From: Novosphingobium endophyticum
GTDB taxonomy: Bacteria > Pseudomonadota > Alphaproteobacteria > Sphingomonadales > Sphingomonadaceae
Reading direction: 5' to 3'
Assembly: GCF_014640675.1 (NCBI RefSeq)
Contig: NZ_BMHK01000031.1
Span: 1-44,260, forward strand
DNA length: 44,260 nucleotides
Under the pieces are notes generated by a model, which saw only the letters and a list, made by a program, of their open reading frames with translations, searched no databases and had not been told where the DNA came from. Shown here piece by piece: positions 1-7,154 of the stretch. The translations under genes were made by a program, and so were the position numbers. Within the stretch, counting starts at the first letter, position 1. Each line of letters opens with the position of its first letter.

Positions 1-219
1 GGAGAAACGGTAAAGGCTATTCCAGTGCGCATGCCCTCCCATCGCATAGGCGCCTCGGCCTGGGAATCCCTTTCAGGACTCTTCCGTTAGGCGGAAACCA
101 CTAGGATAGCGACGAGCTGCCCTGCATGCACGACGGTTGTAACCACTTTGCTCAATTGTGCCGTGCCCGACCGCCGCGCAGGGTCATTGCCAAGATGCTG
201 AAAAGATGGGTGCGTGACT

Positions 220-1008
220 ATGCTTCAACCGGCTTTCTACATTCCGCATGGCGGCGGACCTTGCTTCTTCATGGAGGATCCCAACGGCATCTGGGCCGGA
301 ATGGCGGCATTTCTGCGCAACCTTCAGTCACGATTGCCCGAGCGGCCTAGCGCGATTCTCATTGTCTCCGGTCACTGGGAAACGCCGGGCTGCTTCACAT
401 TCGGTGGGAGCCCCCGTCCGGAACTGGTGTATGACTACTATGGCTTTCCGAACCACACATATCGCTTGGGCTATGACGTCCGGGGTGATCCCGAGCTTGC
501 GAAAAGGGCTGCCCGGCTTCTGCATAAAGCGGGCTTGCCCGCCGAAGTCGATCCGGAACGGGGGCTTGATCATGGGGCATTTGTTCCGCTGAAGGTCGCG
601 TTTCCCGACGCCGACGTGCCCGTAGTTGAAATGGCGCTTGAACAGAGCCTCGATCCAGAGCTTCATCTCGCCGCAGGTCGCGCGCTGGCCCCGCTTCGAG
701 AGGAAGGAGTGCTGATCCTCGCCTCAGGCATGAGCTTTCATAACTTGCGTGGATTTAGCGACGCGCGTTTCGCCGCTCCGTCGAGAAACTTCGACCGCTG
801 GCTGGCGGAAAGCGTCGCACTTGAGCCGGCATTGCGTAGTCAGCGCCTTCGCATGTGGTCGGCAGCGCCCAGCGCGCGCTTATCCCACCCTCGAGAAGAG
901 CACCTGTTGCCAATTCACGTCGCCGCGGGCGCAGCTGAAGGGATCGGGGAATGTGTCTATCACGAGAAAATAATGAAGACGGTGATATCCGGGTTCATGT
1001 TTTCCTGA
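220..1008 (+). CDS. Extradiol ring-cleavage dioxygenase, LigB/DODA type
   Basis: The 262-residue product matches class III extradiol dioxygenases of the DODA/YgiD group, metal-dependent cytosolic enzymes that open catechol-type rings or act on DOPA-like substrates. Visible family signatures in order are YIPHGGGP at the N-terminus, VSGHWE near residue 50, the DHGAFVPL block near 120, GMSFHNL near 170 and HPREEHLLP near 225; the histidines in the first four are the usual metal-binding candidates. Length is normal for the family. The ATG at 220 is preferred over a GTG at 214 because a GATGGGTG stretch lies just upstream. The gene stands alone and its 3' end overlaps the remnant of an opposing Nmad2 gene. 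The true substrate cannot be read from the sequence. Confidence 0.85.
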   Translation: MLQPAFYIPHGGGPCFFMEDPNGIWAGMAAFLRNLQSRLPERPSAILIVSGHWETPGCFTFGGSPRPELVYDYYGFPNHTYRLGYDVRGDPELAKRAARLLHKAGLPAEVDPERGLDHGAFVPLKVAFPDADVPVVEMALEQSLDPELHLAAGRALAPLREEGVLILASGMSFHNLRGFSDARFAAPSRNFDRWLAESVALEPALRSQRLRMWSAAPSARLSHPREEHLLPIHVAAGAAEGIGECVYHEKIMKTVISGFMFS

Positions 1009-1097
1009 GCCACTATGGCATCCACGGCACCGCCGAGCCATCTGCAACAGGCCATGCCGGTGTCGTGGGTAAGGATGTAGCGGTATATGCGGATCAT
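960..1097 (-). pseudogene. Truncated Nmad2-type (nucleotide modification associated) gene
   Basis: The ATG at 1097 overlaps the TGA of the Nmad3 gene in an ATGA arrangement, so the two were translationally coupled. The first 16 residues, MIRIYRYILTHDTGMA, look like the start of Nmad2-domain proteins, which begin with a similar YRYVLxxDTGxAPC stretch. After about residue 18 the similarity ends and the frame runs antisense into the end of the dioxygenase gene, stopping at 960 after 45 codons. Most of the domain is therefore missing, apparently deleted where the dioxygenase DNA joins. The family call rests on a short match, so confidence is moderate. Confidence 0.5.
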
Positions 1098-1822
1098 CCG
1101 CGGATGGCCGAAATCTTGGCGTCGATCCATGCAGCGGCTTCCTTATCCTCGCCGATGTCGCAGACGAATTCCTGGCCGCGGGAGACGAGTTGTAGGGCGC
1201 CCGGTTCTGTCCAGCGCCATGGTTTGGCGTGATAGCTGAGTCCCTTGCCCTCCAGCCAATGCGGGACGAGCCAGTGGGATAGCGGGCCGCCGGGGCGGGT
1301 CATGCGTAAGGATACATGGGCGTTACGCGCGGCGGCACCTTCACCGCGGTAAATGGTGTCGTTGGTGACGCGGCGGTCGAGCAGGTGGGGATGGCGCAGG
1401 GCGACGAGCTTGGTGCGCTCGGCGGCGGACATGGTGGCGACGGGAGTGGCCGAGTGGACTTTCAGGTAGCCGTAGATGCGGTGGTGGCGCTCGCCGGTGG
1501 CGGGGTCAGTGAACAGGCCGAAGAACAGAAACACGTCACCGGGGCCGATGCCGTGGCGGGCCAGGTGCGATTGCGCCGCGCCGCATTGGCCAAGGATGCA
1601 CTCGCCCTGATGGAACACCGGATCGTGGTGGCACAGGGCATCGCCGGCGATGCGGCCGCGAGTGATCCGTTCGACGATGGGGCCGAGGCCGAGATCGGCA
1701 TAAGTGGTTGTTGAGCTGCCTGAGGCGGGGATTGGCATGGAGACCGGGCGGTCGTCGATGATCGGTGACGGGCACTTCCCGGCGGCAGAATCGAAGCCCT
1801 TGCGACTCAGGATTAACTTCAT
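1094..1822 (-). CDS. Nmad3 family protein (putative nucleotide modification associated domain 3)
   Basis: The 242-residue protein begins MKLILSRKGFDSAAGKCPSP, the diagnostic opening of the Nmad3 family, and continues through ADLGLGPIVERITRG, HHDPVFHQGECILGQCGAA, a GPGDVFLFFGLF block and a C-terminal WRWTEPGALQLVSRGQEFV segment. Nmad domains were defined by comparative genomics as companions of DNA-modification genes in phages and mobile elements; a reaction has not been shown for this domain as far as I know. The frame is open 27 codons further upstream, but the ATG at 1822 starts exactly at the conserved N-terminus. Its stop overlaps the start of a truncated Nmad2 gene, and a DNA adenine methylase remnant lies divergently upstream. 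Together they suggest a decayed phage or plasmid DNA-modification locus. Confidence 0.75.
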   Translation of the reverse strand: MKLILSRKGFDSAAGKCPSPIIDDRPVSMPIPASGSSTTTYADLGLGPIVERITRGRIAGDALCHHDPVFHQGECILGQCGAAQSHLARHGIGPGDVFLFFGLFTDPATGERHHRIYGYLKVHSATPVATMSAAERTKLVALRHPHLLDRRVTNDTIYRGEGAAARNAHVSLRMTRPGGPLSHWLVPHWLEGKGLSYHAKPWRWTEPGALQLVSRGQEFVCDIGEDKEAAAWIDAKISAIRG

Positions 1823-1896
1823 CGAAGGCAAGCCCCCTGGTGGGTCAGGCAATGACGGACGGCCGGTTTCGATCATCATGCCGTTCCCGTCAAACG

Positions 1897-2112
1897 ACAG
1901 CAATGTCGGCGGATTTCGCCGCGCTGGCCGGCCAACTGGCCGCCCTCAAAGGTCGCTTCCTAATGTCGCTCAACGATAATGATGGCGTCCGCGAGACTTT
2001 CGGCGCCTTCAATATCGCGACGATCGAAAGGACCTATGGCGTTGGCAAGAAGCCCAAGGCAGTAAGTCAAGTCGTGATCAGCAATTTTGCTCTGCCCGCC
2101 AACGATAACTAA
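1897..2112 (+). pseudogene. 3' remnant of a D12-class DNA adenine methylase
   Basis: The last 70 or so codons of this open frame encode a stretch typical of the C-terminus of Dam-like (D12 class) N6-adenine methyltransferases: a helix FAALAGQLAALKGRFLMSLND, then VRETFGAFNIATIERTY, a glycine/lysine-rich turn and VVISNF. The catalytic DPPY motif and AdoMet-binding part are absent; upstream codons of the same frame bear no resemblance and lie antisense to the Nmad3 gene. The fragment is followed 10 bases after its stop by a strong hairpin terminator, so the 3' end is original. It is probably left over from a phage or plasmid methylase whose 5' part was lost at the junction with Nmad3. Confidence 0.65.
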
Positions 2113-2122
2113 TTGAGAATAC

Positions 2123-2151
2123 AAATGGGCGCCGCACTGCGGCGCCCATTT
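2123..2151. terminator. Perfect 13-bp hairpin, likely bidirectional terminator
   Basis: AAATGGGCGCCGC at 2123-2135 pairs perfectly with GCGGCGCCCATTT at 2139-2151 around a three-base loop. The A and T flanks supply short U-tracts in both directions. It lies between the convergent methylase remnant and PRC-barrel gene and can serve both. Confidence 0.8.
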
Positions 2152-2186
2152 ATCGTTCGGCCTCCGACGATCAGATGCACTGCCGC

Positions 2187-2573
2187 TCAATAGGGAAGGC
2201 CATAAGACGAATAGATAGTGCTTCCCCAAGAGCGATCCCAAGTTGGTTCCTGATCGCGCGCATAGGAAGGCGTCTGTCCGATCCGCTCTTTTTCGATGTT
2301 GATGACGTATCCGCCGAGGTCCGTGTCGTACTCAAGCGCATCCCAAGGCACGGGACGGTATTCCTCTCCCATTCCCAGAATGCCTCCGCAGGTCATCACG
2401 GCATATTCTACGTGGCCGTTCCGCTTTCCCACCATGAAGTGATGAATGTGACCGACCTTGTCCCCATCGTGTGAATATACGGCAGTGCCGTCCACCTTTT
2501 CGGACGAGATCAAGTTTGTGGTTTCGTCAGTTTCCGATCTGTTCGCGTCGTAACTGTCATCATAGCGTCCCAT
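2187..2573 (-). CDS. PRC-barrel domain protein
   Basis: This 128-residue protein has a charged N-terminal segment (MGRYDDSYDANRS) followed by a PRC-barrel fold: NLISSEKVDGTAVYSHDGD, GHIHHFMVGKRNG, VEYAVMTCGGILGMGE and YRPVPWDALEYD. PRC-barrel proteins of this size are soluble and common among alphaproteobacterial stress genes; a specific function is unknown. The open frame extends 28 codons upstream, but the ATG at 2573 is preceded by GGAGAAATCAG and begins the recognisable protein. A near match to an EcfG-type promoter (GGAAC, 17 bases, GGTT) lies about 75 bases upstream, which fits a general-stress gene. Confidence 0.85.
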   Translation of the reverse strand: MGRYDDSYDANRSETDETTNLISSEKVDGTAVYSHDGDKVGHIHHFMVGKRNGHVEYAVMTCGGILGMGEEYRPVPWDALEYDTDLGGYVINIEKERIGQTPSYARDQEPTWDRSWGSTIYSSYGLPY

Positions 2574-2649
2574 CTGATTTCTCCAGCTTGCTGCCTGCCG
2601 AACGTTCGCGGTGCGGATGCCCCATCGAAGCTGGCAGTTCCGTCGATGA

Positions 2650-2675
2650 AACCGCAAAGCAGAGCGGACGGTTCC
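2650..2675 (-). promoter_or_regulatory. Possible EcfG-type promoter for the PRC-barrel gene
   Basis: On the minus strand GGAAC (2675-2671), a 17-base spacer and GGTT (2653-2650) resemble the EcfG general-stress consensus GGAAC-N16/17-CGTT with one mismatch. It sits 77 bases upstream of the PRC-barrel start. Weaker than the exact matches elsewhere in the window. Confidence 0.4.
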
Positions 2676-2775
2676 CGACCGTTAACCCTCACGGGCCACG
2701 CCGGCGTATTTGGTCAGCCGCCCGTCCTGATGTAGCCCTGCGAAACGATCACGAGTGTGCGCCATTGTCGGTCCC

Positions 2776-2958
2776 ATGGCGCAATCTCAGGACCACGAGC
2801 AGTTGACCGGCGACGTGCTGCGGCTCGGCACCATCGCGTCCGTCGATCACGCCAACGCCACCTGTACCATCGAAAGCGGCGATATAGTCACCGGCGAACT
2901 GAAGAGACCGCCAGACGAGGGCTTGTATCAGCAATGTCGGTTACGAACCTCATGCTGA
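2776..2958 (+). pseudogene. 5' remnant of a phage baseplate assembly protein V gene
   Basis: From the ATG at 2776 the frame encodes a stretch that resembles the N-terminus of gpV-type phage baseplate (tail spike hub) proteins: DVLRLGTIASVDHANATCTI followed by GDIVTGEL. In intact relatives this leads into a barrel and spike of some 150 residues or more. Here the similarity stops at about 2910 and the frame ends at 2958, while a different open frame takes over from 2934. It is a tail-gene scrap from a P2/Mu-like prophage or tailocin, cut at a recombination point. Confidence 0.6.
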
Positions 2959-3803
2959 TCCGCAACTGGGTGTCGGAAGATCGGCGCCGTGCGATCGACG
3001 CGATCATCAGAGCGGCGCGAGCTGTCGGGTCCGCGCCGGAAAAGCGCCCCGCAATTCAGGTCAGGGAACTTCTAATATCCGAGCGTGATGGAGCGGGAGC
3101 CCAAAGCATATTCGCATCGATCAAGCAGGGCAGAAAGAACGCGCTGGTATCGATTTTGATCAAACAGGGCCATGGTGTGCGGGACGCCTGGGTAGCGAGC
3201 TCGCTACCCAGGCCCGAGATCGAAGACATGCTTGACCATATTGCGTCCGAGATGTCGGTCCATGAAACGACGGCCGAGGACACGGCCTTGATCCTGAGCA
3301 GCGCCCTGGCGGACGGCCCGGCTAGCTCGCCACCCCCCTTTGGCCTCGCTCAGGCTATCACGCTGATCGGGCTCTCGGATGTCGCGCCCAAGTTTGTATC
3401 GATGGATGATCTCATTGCCTCGATGCTCGCGGACGCCGACGCTGCGGAAACCTATGTCAAGACGGTGAAGAGGGCAGTGCGCGCCTCCGGCCGGTGGCTG
3501 GCGACCAACCCTCAGCTCGATTCCTGGTTCGAGGATGGCGACAACGTCACTGCAGCGATCAAAGGCAAGCGCAAGATCGAAGACCGGATTGCCGCGATTA
3601 TTGAGAACGTGCTGGAACCGAAGCGGGCCTATTGGGCCAGCGTCATCGCTTGGAGTGCATTTGCGCAGCGAGGTGACGGCCACGGTTCGGACTGGATCGA
3701 AATGGCGCTCGTCGCTCGTGAGATGGCTTCGGAACGACCTCTGAGCGAGATTCCACTAGCGCGCTTCATCGCCGTGCAAACGGAGGAGGCGGCCCGGACC
3801 TGA
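2934..3803 (+). CDS. Hypothetical protein, possibly 5'-truncated
   Basis: A 289-residue, mostly helical, soluble protein with no family that I recognise. It has no signal peptide or membrane segment. Segments such as SIFASIKQGRKNALVSILIKQ, a long acidic middle and a C-terminal EIPLARFIAVQTEE read like genuine coding sequence, and third-position GC is high. The ATG at 2934 is only a guess: the frame is open further upstream (to 2757), but that part is antisense-like filler over the baseplate V fragment, and the first plausible protein residues appear at the junction, so the original N-terminus may have been lost. It lies between phage and HNH genes and may be plasmid- or phage-derived. Confidence 0.55.
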   Translation: MSVTNLMLIRNWVSEDRRRAIDAIIRAARAVGSAPEKRPAIQVRELLISERDGAGAQSIFASIKQGRKNALVSILIKQGHGVRDAWVASSLPRPEIEDMLDHIASEMSVHETTAEDTALILSSALADGPASSPPPFGLAQAITLIGLSDVAPKFVSMDDLIASMLADADAAETYVKTVKRAVRASGRWLATNPQLDSWFEDGDNVTAAIKGKRKIEDRIAAIIENVLEPKRAYWASVIAWSAFAQRGDGHGSDWIEMALVAREMASERPLSEIPLARFIAVQTEEAART

Positions 3804-3931
3804 TCAGCGAACCAACTGGGCGCCGGATGTGCAATGCGGAGTGCGCGTCCAGCACCTGAATGTATGGCAAGTTTTGACGGAAGCAATTCAGGCTGGGAAC
3901 GACCGGAATGGCGGCGGAAGACGCTGCCCGA

Positions 3932-4270
3932 TCAGCGTTTTTTCTTGGCTGTGGTCGCCCTGAAATCGGGGTCTTTGTTCGCTACCCAAGCGACAAATTT
4001 GCTGACCGTGGGATTGGCCAGAAGTCCCTCCACATCCATACCATGTCGCTGCAGTTCGGAATTGGTGAAATTCGCGATCAGCGTTTGCTGGCAAATGGGA
4101 TGCATGGGCACAACATCGCGTCCGCCTCGGCTCTTGGGCACGGGATGGTGCCAAACAACGGTCTTGCCAGTGGGTCGACCACAGAGCCAGCACGATACCA
4201 CCGTTGCCGGAGCGTCGTCGTCGCGATCCAGGTCGATATAGGGATCACGTTTTGAATGTTTGCGGGCCAT
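3932..4270 (-). CDS. HNH-type endonuclease-like small protein
   Basis: The 112-residue protein has a basic start (MARKHSKRDPYIDLDRDDD), a CWLCGRP knuckle near residue 27, an HHPVPKSRGG core near 41 and a PMHPICQQTL segment, the arrangement of a beta-beta-alpha-metal HNH domain. The second half of a classical zinc pair is replaced by HPICQ, and the asparagine of HNH is not obvious, so catalysis is uncertain. Closely similar standalone proteins of this length are common in sphingomonads. The lysine-rich tail (ATTAKKKR) is typical. The ATG at 4270 has only a weak AGG upstream. Confidence 0.7.
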   Translation of the reverse strand: MARKHSKRDPYIDLDRDDDAPATVVSCWLCGRPTGKTVVWHHPVPKSRGGRDVVPMHPICQQTLIANFTNSELQRHGMDVEGLLANPTVSKFVAWVANKDPDFRATTAKKKR

Positions 4271-4328
4271 GCGTCTGCCTAAATTACGTAAATCTGTGCT
4301 GCCCGCCTAATAGCGGGTGCGGTCAGCA

Positions 4329-4673
4329 TTACCACGTCAACTTCGCCCATCTGCGCGCAGTCCAGCTCGCGCGCACCGGACCTTCAGTCGTCATCAATCG
4401 CGCGAATGATCCGCGGCGGATTTCCTCCCACGATGGTAAGTGCATGCGGTTGAGCATGCCGATCAAGTAGCGGTGGGGAATTGCGTCGCATACTCCAACG
4501 TCCGCGAAATCCTCAGATTTCCTGCAAATCAAAGATGCTATTCCCGGCAACCTCGCCGTGGCCGGCCAGTGGTGAACGTAAGGCAGCTTCCGACCCGCCG
4601 ATTCGAGGCTGGCTGCGACAGCTCTGTCGGCGAAAACGACAAGGCCTGCTAGGCCATCGCTATCCCGCAGCAC
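4329..4673 (-). CDS. Possible small hypothetical protein coupled to the exonuclease
   Basis: An open frame continues downstream of the exonuclease in another phase. A GTG at 4673 overlaps the exonuclease stop (4660) by 14 bases and would give a 114-residue protein with a non-random look: GLAGLVVFADRAVAASLES, a VHHWPATARLPG segment and DAIPHRYLIGMLNRMHLPSW. No family is recognised and no ribosome binding site is clear. Translational coupling to the exonuclease is the only plausible way of starting. It could also be a chance open frame in GC-rich DNA. Confidence 0.35.
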   Translation of the reverse strand: MLRDSDGLAGLVVFADRAVAASLESAGRKLPYVHHWPATARLPGIASLICRKSEDFADVGVCDAIPHRYLIGMLNRMHLPSWEEIRRGSFARLMTTEGPVRASWTARRWAKLTW

Positions 4674-5586
4674 AAGGAACCGAAGGGCAGACCGGAGACT
4701 GAGCGATCCGCAATCTAAGCTCTTCCTCCGTAACAATCTCGATGGCACAACCAGCTTGCTGAAGCTCAACCGCGCGCCGGTATGCAGGACTGGCGTGGAA
4801 GTACCTGCCGAACGGCTGATCGGCAGAGATGACGAGAATGGTAGAGGTCGTCCCTACCGACGCTACGACCCGGGCTCCTGCGGCGGCGAGCCATTGGCCC
4901 AGAGCGCCATCGCGAGGCGCGCCCAGGAGAGCAATCCGATGTCCCTTGAGTGGACCTTCCTTGGCCGGCGTTGGAGCTTTTCCCCCTCGCGGGTTGGTTG
5001 GCTTGAGCCAGTCCGCCAAAGCGATGCCGGTATGATCGATAGCCTTGACGATCACCATCCCTGCGGCACGCGCATCGCTCAGAGCGTCATGGTGTTTATG
5101 CCGAAGACCCAGATAGCGGCTCAGCACGTTCAGCCGATGGCTGGGAAGATCAGGCCATGCCCGTTTGGCGACACGGACGCTATCGAGCCAAGTCGTCTCG
5201 ATCGGCTGCTGAAAGTGAACCCGGCACGCCGCCGCGAGGGCGCCTTTGTCGAAGAAGGAATGGGCGACCGTGACGCGGCCTGACAAGTGTTCATCTACAA
5301 TTGCGTGAACATGAGCGAAGGTCGGCTTACCCGTGACGTGATCCGAGTTGATGCCGTGGATTCTCGTGTTGAATGGCGAGAAGTCGTCGCACGGATCCAG
5401 AAGCGTATCGTAGGCGAAGATCTCTGACCCGTTTCGGAACCCGACGATACCAATCTGACAGATGCTGCTGACGCGAGAACAGGCTGTCTCAACGTCCACA
5501 ACGACGAAATCGAGATCCGTATCGCTGCTTGGCGCCGCGAGCGAGCCGTTCTGGACATGTGACCTGACATACATCGGGAGGGACAT
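4660..5586 (-). CDS. DEDDh 3'-5' exonuclease with C-terminal BRCT-like domain
   Basis: The 308-residue protein carries an N-terminal exonuclease fold of the DnaQ/RNase T type: VVVDVETA near residue 30 (first D and E), a THIHGI-like NTRIHGINSDHV segment, VAHSFFDKGAL with the second D near 115, and HDALSDARAAG near 170 giving the terminal H and D. After a proline/glycine linker, residues from about 218 (GHRIALLGAPRDG) to the end (IEIVTEEELRLRI) have the pattern of a BRCT domain. Such fusions occur in bacterial DNA-repair or proofreading-like nucleases. The open frame also has a TTG at 5601; the ATG at 5586 with GGATGGG upstream is preferred. The partner and substrate are unknown. Confidence 0.8.
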   Translation of the reverse strand: MSLPMYVRSHVQNGSLAAPSSDTDLDFVVVDVETACSRVSSICQIGIVGFRNGSEIFAYDTLLDPCDDFSPFNTRIHGINSDHVTGKPTFAHVHAIVDEHLSGRVTVAHSFFDKGALAAACRVHFQQPIETTWLDSVRVAKRAWPDLPSHRLNVLSRYLGLRHKHHDALSDARAAGMVIVKAIDHTGIALADWLKPTNPRGGKAPTPAKEGPLKGHRIALLGAPRDGALGQWLAAAGARVVASVGTTSTILVISADQPFGRYFHASPAYRRAVELQQAGCAIEIVTEEELRLRIAQSPVCPSVPCAAG

Positions 5587-5861
5587 ATCATGCCCATCCA
5601 ACGACGGCTATCGGGTAGCAAAGTTGCAATCGCTGAGCATGCCTAAGTCGGCGACGAGCACGGCTTCCTCCCATGGCTCGTGCAACAGCTCCCAATTGAC
5701 AGGGCGACGGTTGGGGGGAGCTGCTGGCGTCCTAGCGTCGCCATCTCGTGAATTCCTGACCACACACCTGTTCCCGTTTCCGCTACACCATCCGCAAAAT
5801 CTCACCGCAGTCCGACTGGCACTCCTTTACACAGACGTGTCCATTGGGGCATGGTCGCCAC

Positions 5862-7154
5862 ATGCGGAAGAAAGCCTCATTCTTCCCCAAGGAAGAGTTT
5901 GATCGTCGCCTTGCAACCTTGCGCGCGCGCATGGCCGAGCTTGGGCTCGATGGCTTATTGGTGTCGGCCCCGGAGAATATCTACTATCTTACCGGCCTTG
6001 ATCATCAGGGCTATTTTGCCTTTCAGCTCCTGATCGTTCCGCTCGAAGACGAGCCGGTATTGATAACCCGCGCAATGGAACGCGCCACTGTGCGCGATCA
6101 GGTACCCTGGGTGAGGCATGAGGGCTATTCAGACGGGATAGAACCGCTGCCGGCGCCCAGCGACCGCAGCCAGGATATTGTCCTCTCGCACGATCATGGA
6201 GGCGAAGCCGGCCTGCGTCCGTGGGAGATGAGCTACGGCGTTCCGGTAAAGGGGCCGGTAGCCGATTCAGCCACCATCCCGGTGACAAAGACGCTTCAGG
6301 CCATACATGATTTAAGTCTGTCGAACGCCAGACTGGGTGTTGAAACGACGAGTACGTTCTTCCCTTATTCAATTGCCGACGGCATCATAAAGGAACTGCC
6401 GCAGGCGACAATTCGGAATGCCAGCGATCTGGTCAATGATTGCCGCATCATTCAATCTTCTATGGAAATAGAATGTACGCGGCAGGCGGCGCAGCTGAGC
6501 GATACCATGATGCTGGCTGCGATTGCGGCTGCCGGACCCGGCGTGTCGGAACATGAGGTCATGGCGGCGGTCTATGATGCAATGTTCCGCAGGGGTGGCA
6601 CCTACCCGGGATTCATTCCACTGGTTCGTTCAACCCGTACTCTTGACCATGAGCATGGCACCTGGACAGATGGCAGGCTGAAGCCGCGGGACCTCCTGTT
6701 TGTCGAGCTGGCCGGCTGCATACGCCGCTACCATGCGCCGATGGGGCGCTTGATCTTCATTGGCAAGACGCCCTCACGCGCGGACAGCATACAGCGCGTT
6801 TGCGAGGAAGCGATGATGAAGGCAGCCGAGACCATCGGCCCCGGCGTCAGCGCCGGTGAGGTCTATCAGGCCTGGCAAGATGCCGTGGACCGCGCCGGAC
6901 TGGCCGGCTATACGCGCCATCATTGCGGTTACGCGGTGGGCATCGGTTTTCCGCCCAGCTGGTCGGGCGGTGGCACGCCGCGCGGACTGCGTCGAGGCTC
7001 GGACATGCAGCTGCAGAGCGGAATGGTTTTCCATCTCATGTCCTGGCTGTTGCGCAGCGGCCGAGGGGATTCCTTCTTGTCCGATACCATCCTCGTCACG
7101 GATCAAGGGTGCGAGTTTCTCACCAACGCCTCGCGTGCCGTCACCGTCCGTTAA
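5862..7154 (+). CDS. M24-fold hydrolase lacking metal ligands (creatinase / ectoine hydrolase type)
   Basis: The 430-residue protein has the two-domain layout of the creatinase/prolidase family: an N-terminal domain with MAELGLDGLLVSAPENIYYL and a C-terminal pita-bread domain starting around residue 190. The five metal-binding positions of M24 peptidases are all changed: the usual VDxG reads VELAG, the following sD.tR reads HAPMGR, the GHG.G histidine region reads CGYAVGIGFPPSW, and both glutamates near the end are lost (GMVFHLMSWL, SDTILVTD). This pattern, with GY..GI.FPP.W, is that of metal-free amidinohydrolase/hydrolases such as creatinase and DoeA. It probably hydrolyses an amide or amidine of a small molecule. 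The ATG at 5862 replaces a TTG at 5844. Its 3' end overlaps the convergent threonine-aldolase-type gene by 14 bases. Confidence 0.8.
   Translation: MRKKASFFPKEEFDRRLATLRARMAELGLDGLLVSAPENIYYLTGLDHQGYFAFQLLIVPLEDEPVLITRAMERATVRDQVPWVRHEGYSDGIEPLPAPSDRSQDIVLSHDHGGEAGLRPWEMSYGVPVKGPVADSATIPVTKTLQAIHDLSLSNARLGVETTSTFFPYSIADGIIKELPQATIRNASDLVNDCRIIQSSMEIECTRQAAQLSDTMMLAAIAAAGPGVSEHEVMAAVYDAMFRRGGTYPGFIPLVRSTRTLDHEHGTWTDGRLKPRDLLFVELAGCIRRYHAPMGRLIFIGKTPSRADSIQRVCEEAMMKAAETIGPGVSAGEVYQAWQDAVDRAGLAGYTRHHCGYAVGIGFPPSWSGGGTPRGLRRGSDMQLQSGMVFHLMSWLLRSGRGDSFLSDTILVTDQGCEFLTNASRAVTVR

Noticed and set aside
63..88. GGAAT-N17-CGTT, a near EcfG-type promoter before the dioxygenase
   Set aside because: One mismatch in the more conserved -35 box and 130 bases from the start codon; can easily occur by chance.
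1..213. Possible tail of a gene entering from the left edge
   Set aside because: No frame is open long enough or protein-like enough to support it.
5608..5805. A 65-codon minus-strand frame upstream of the exonuclease
   Set aside because: No ribosome site or family; would lie in the exonuclease promoter region.
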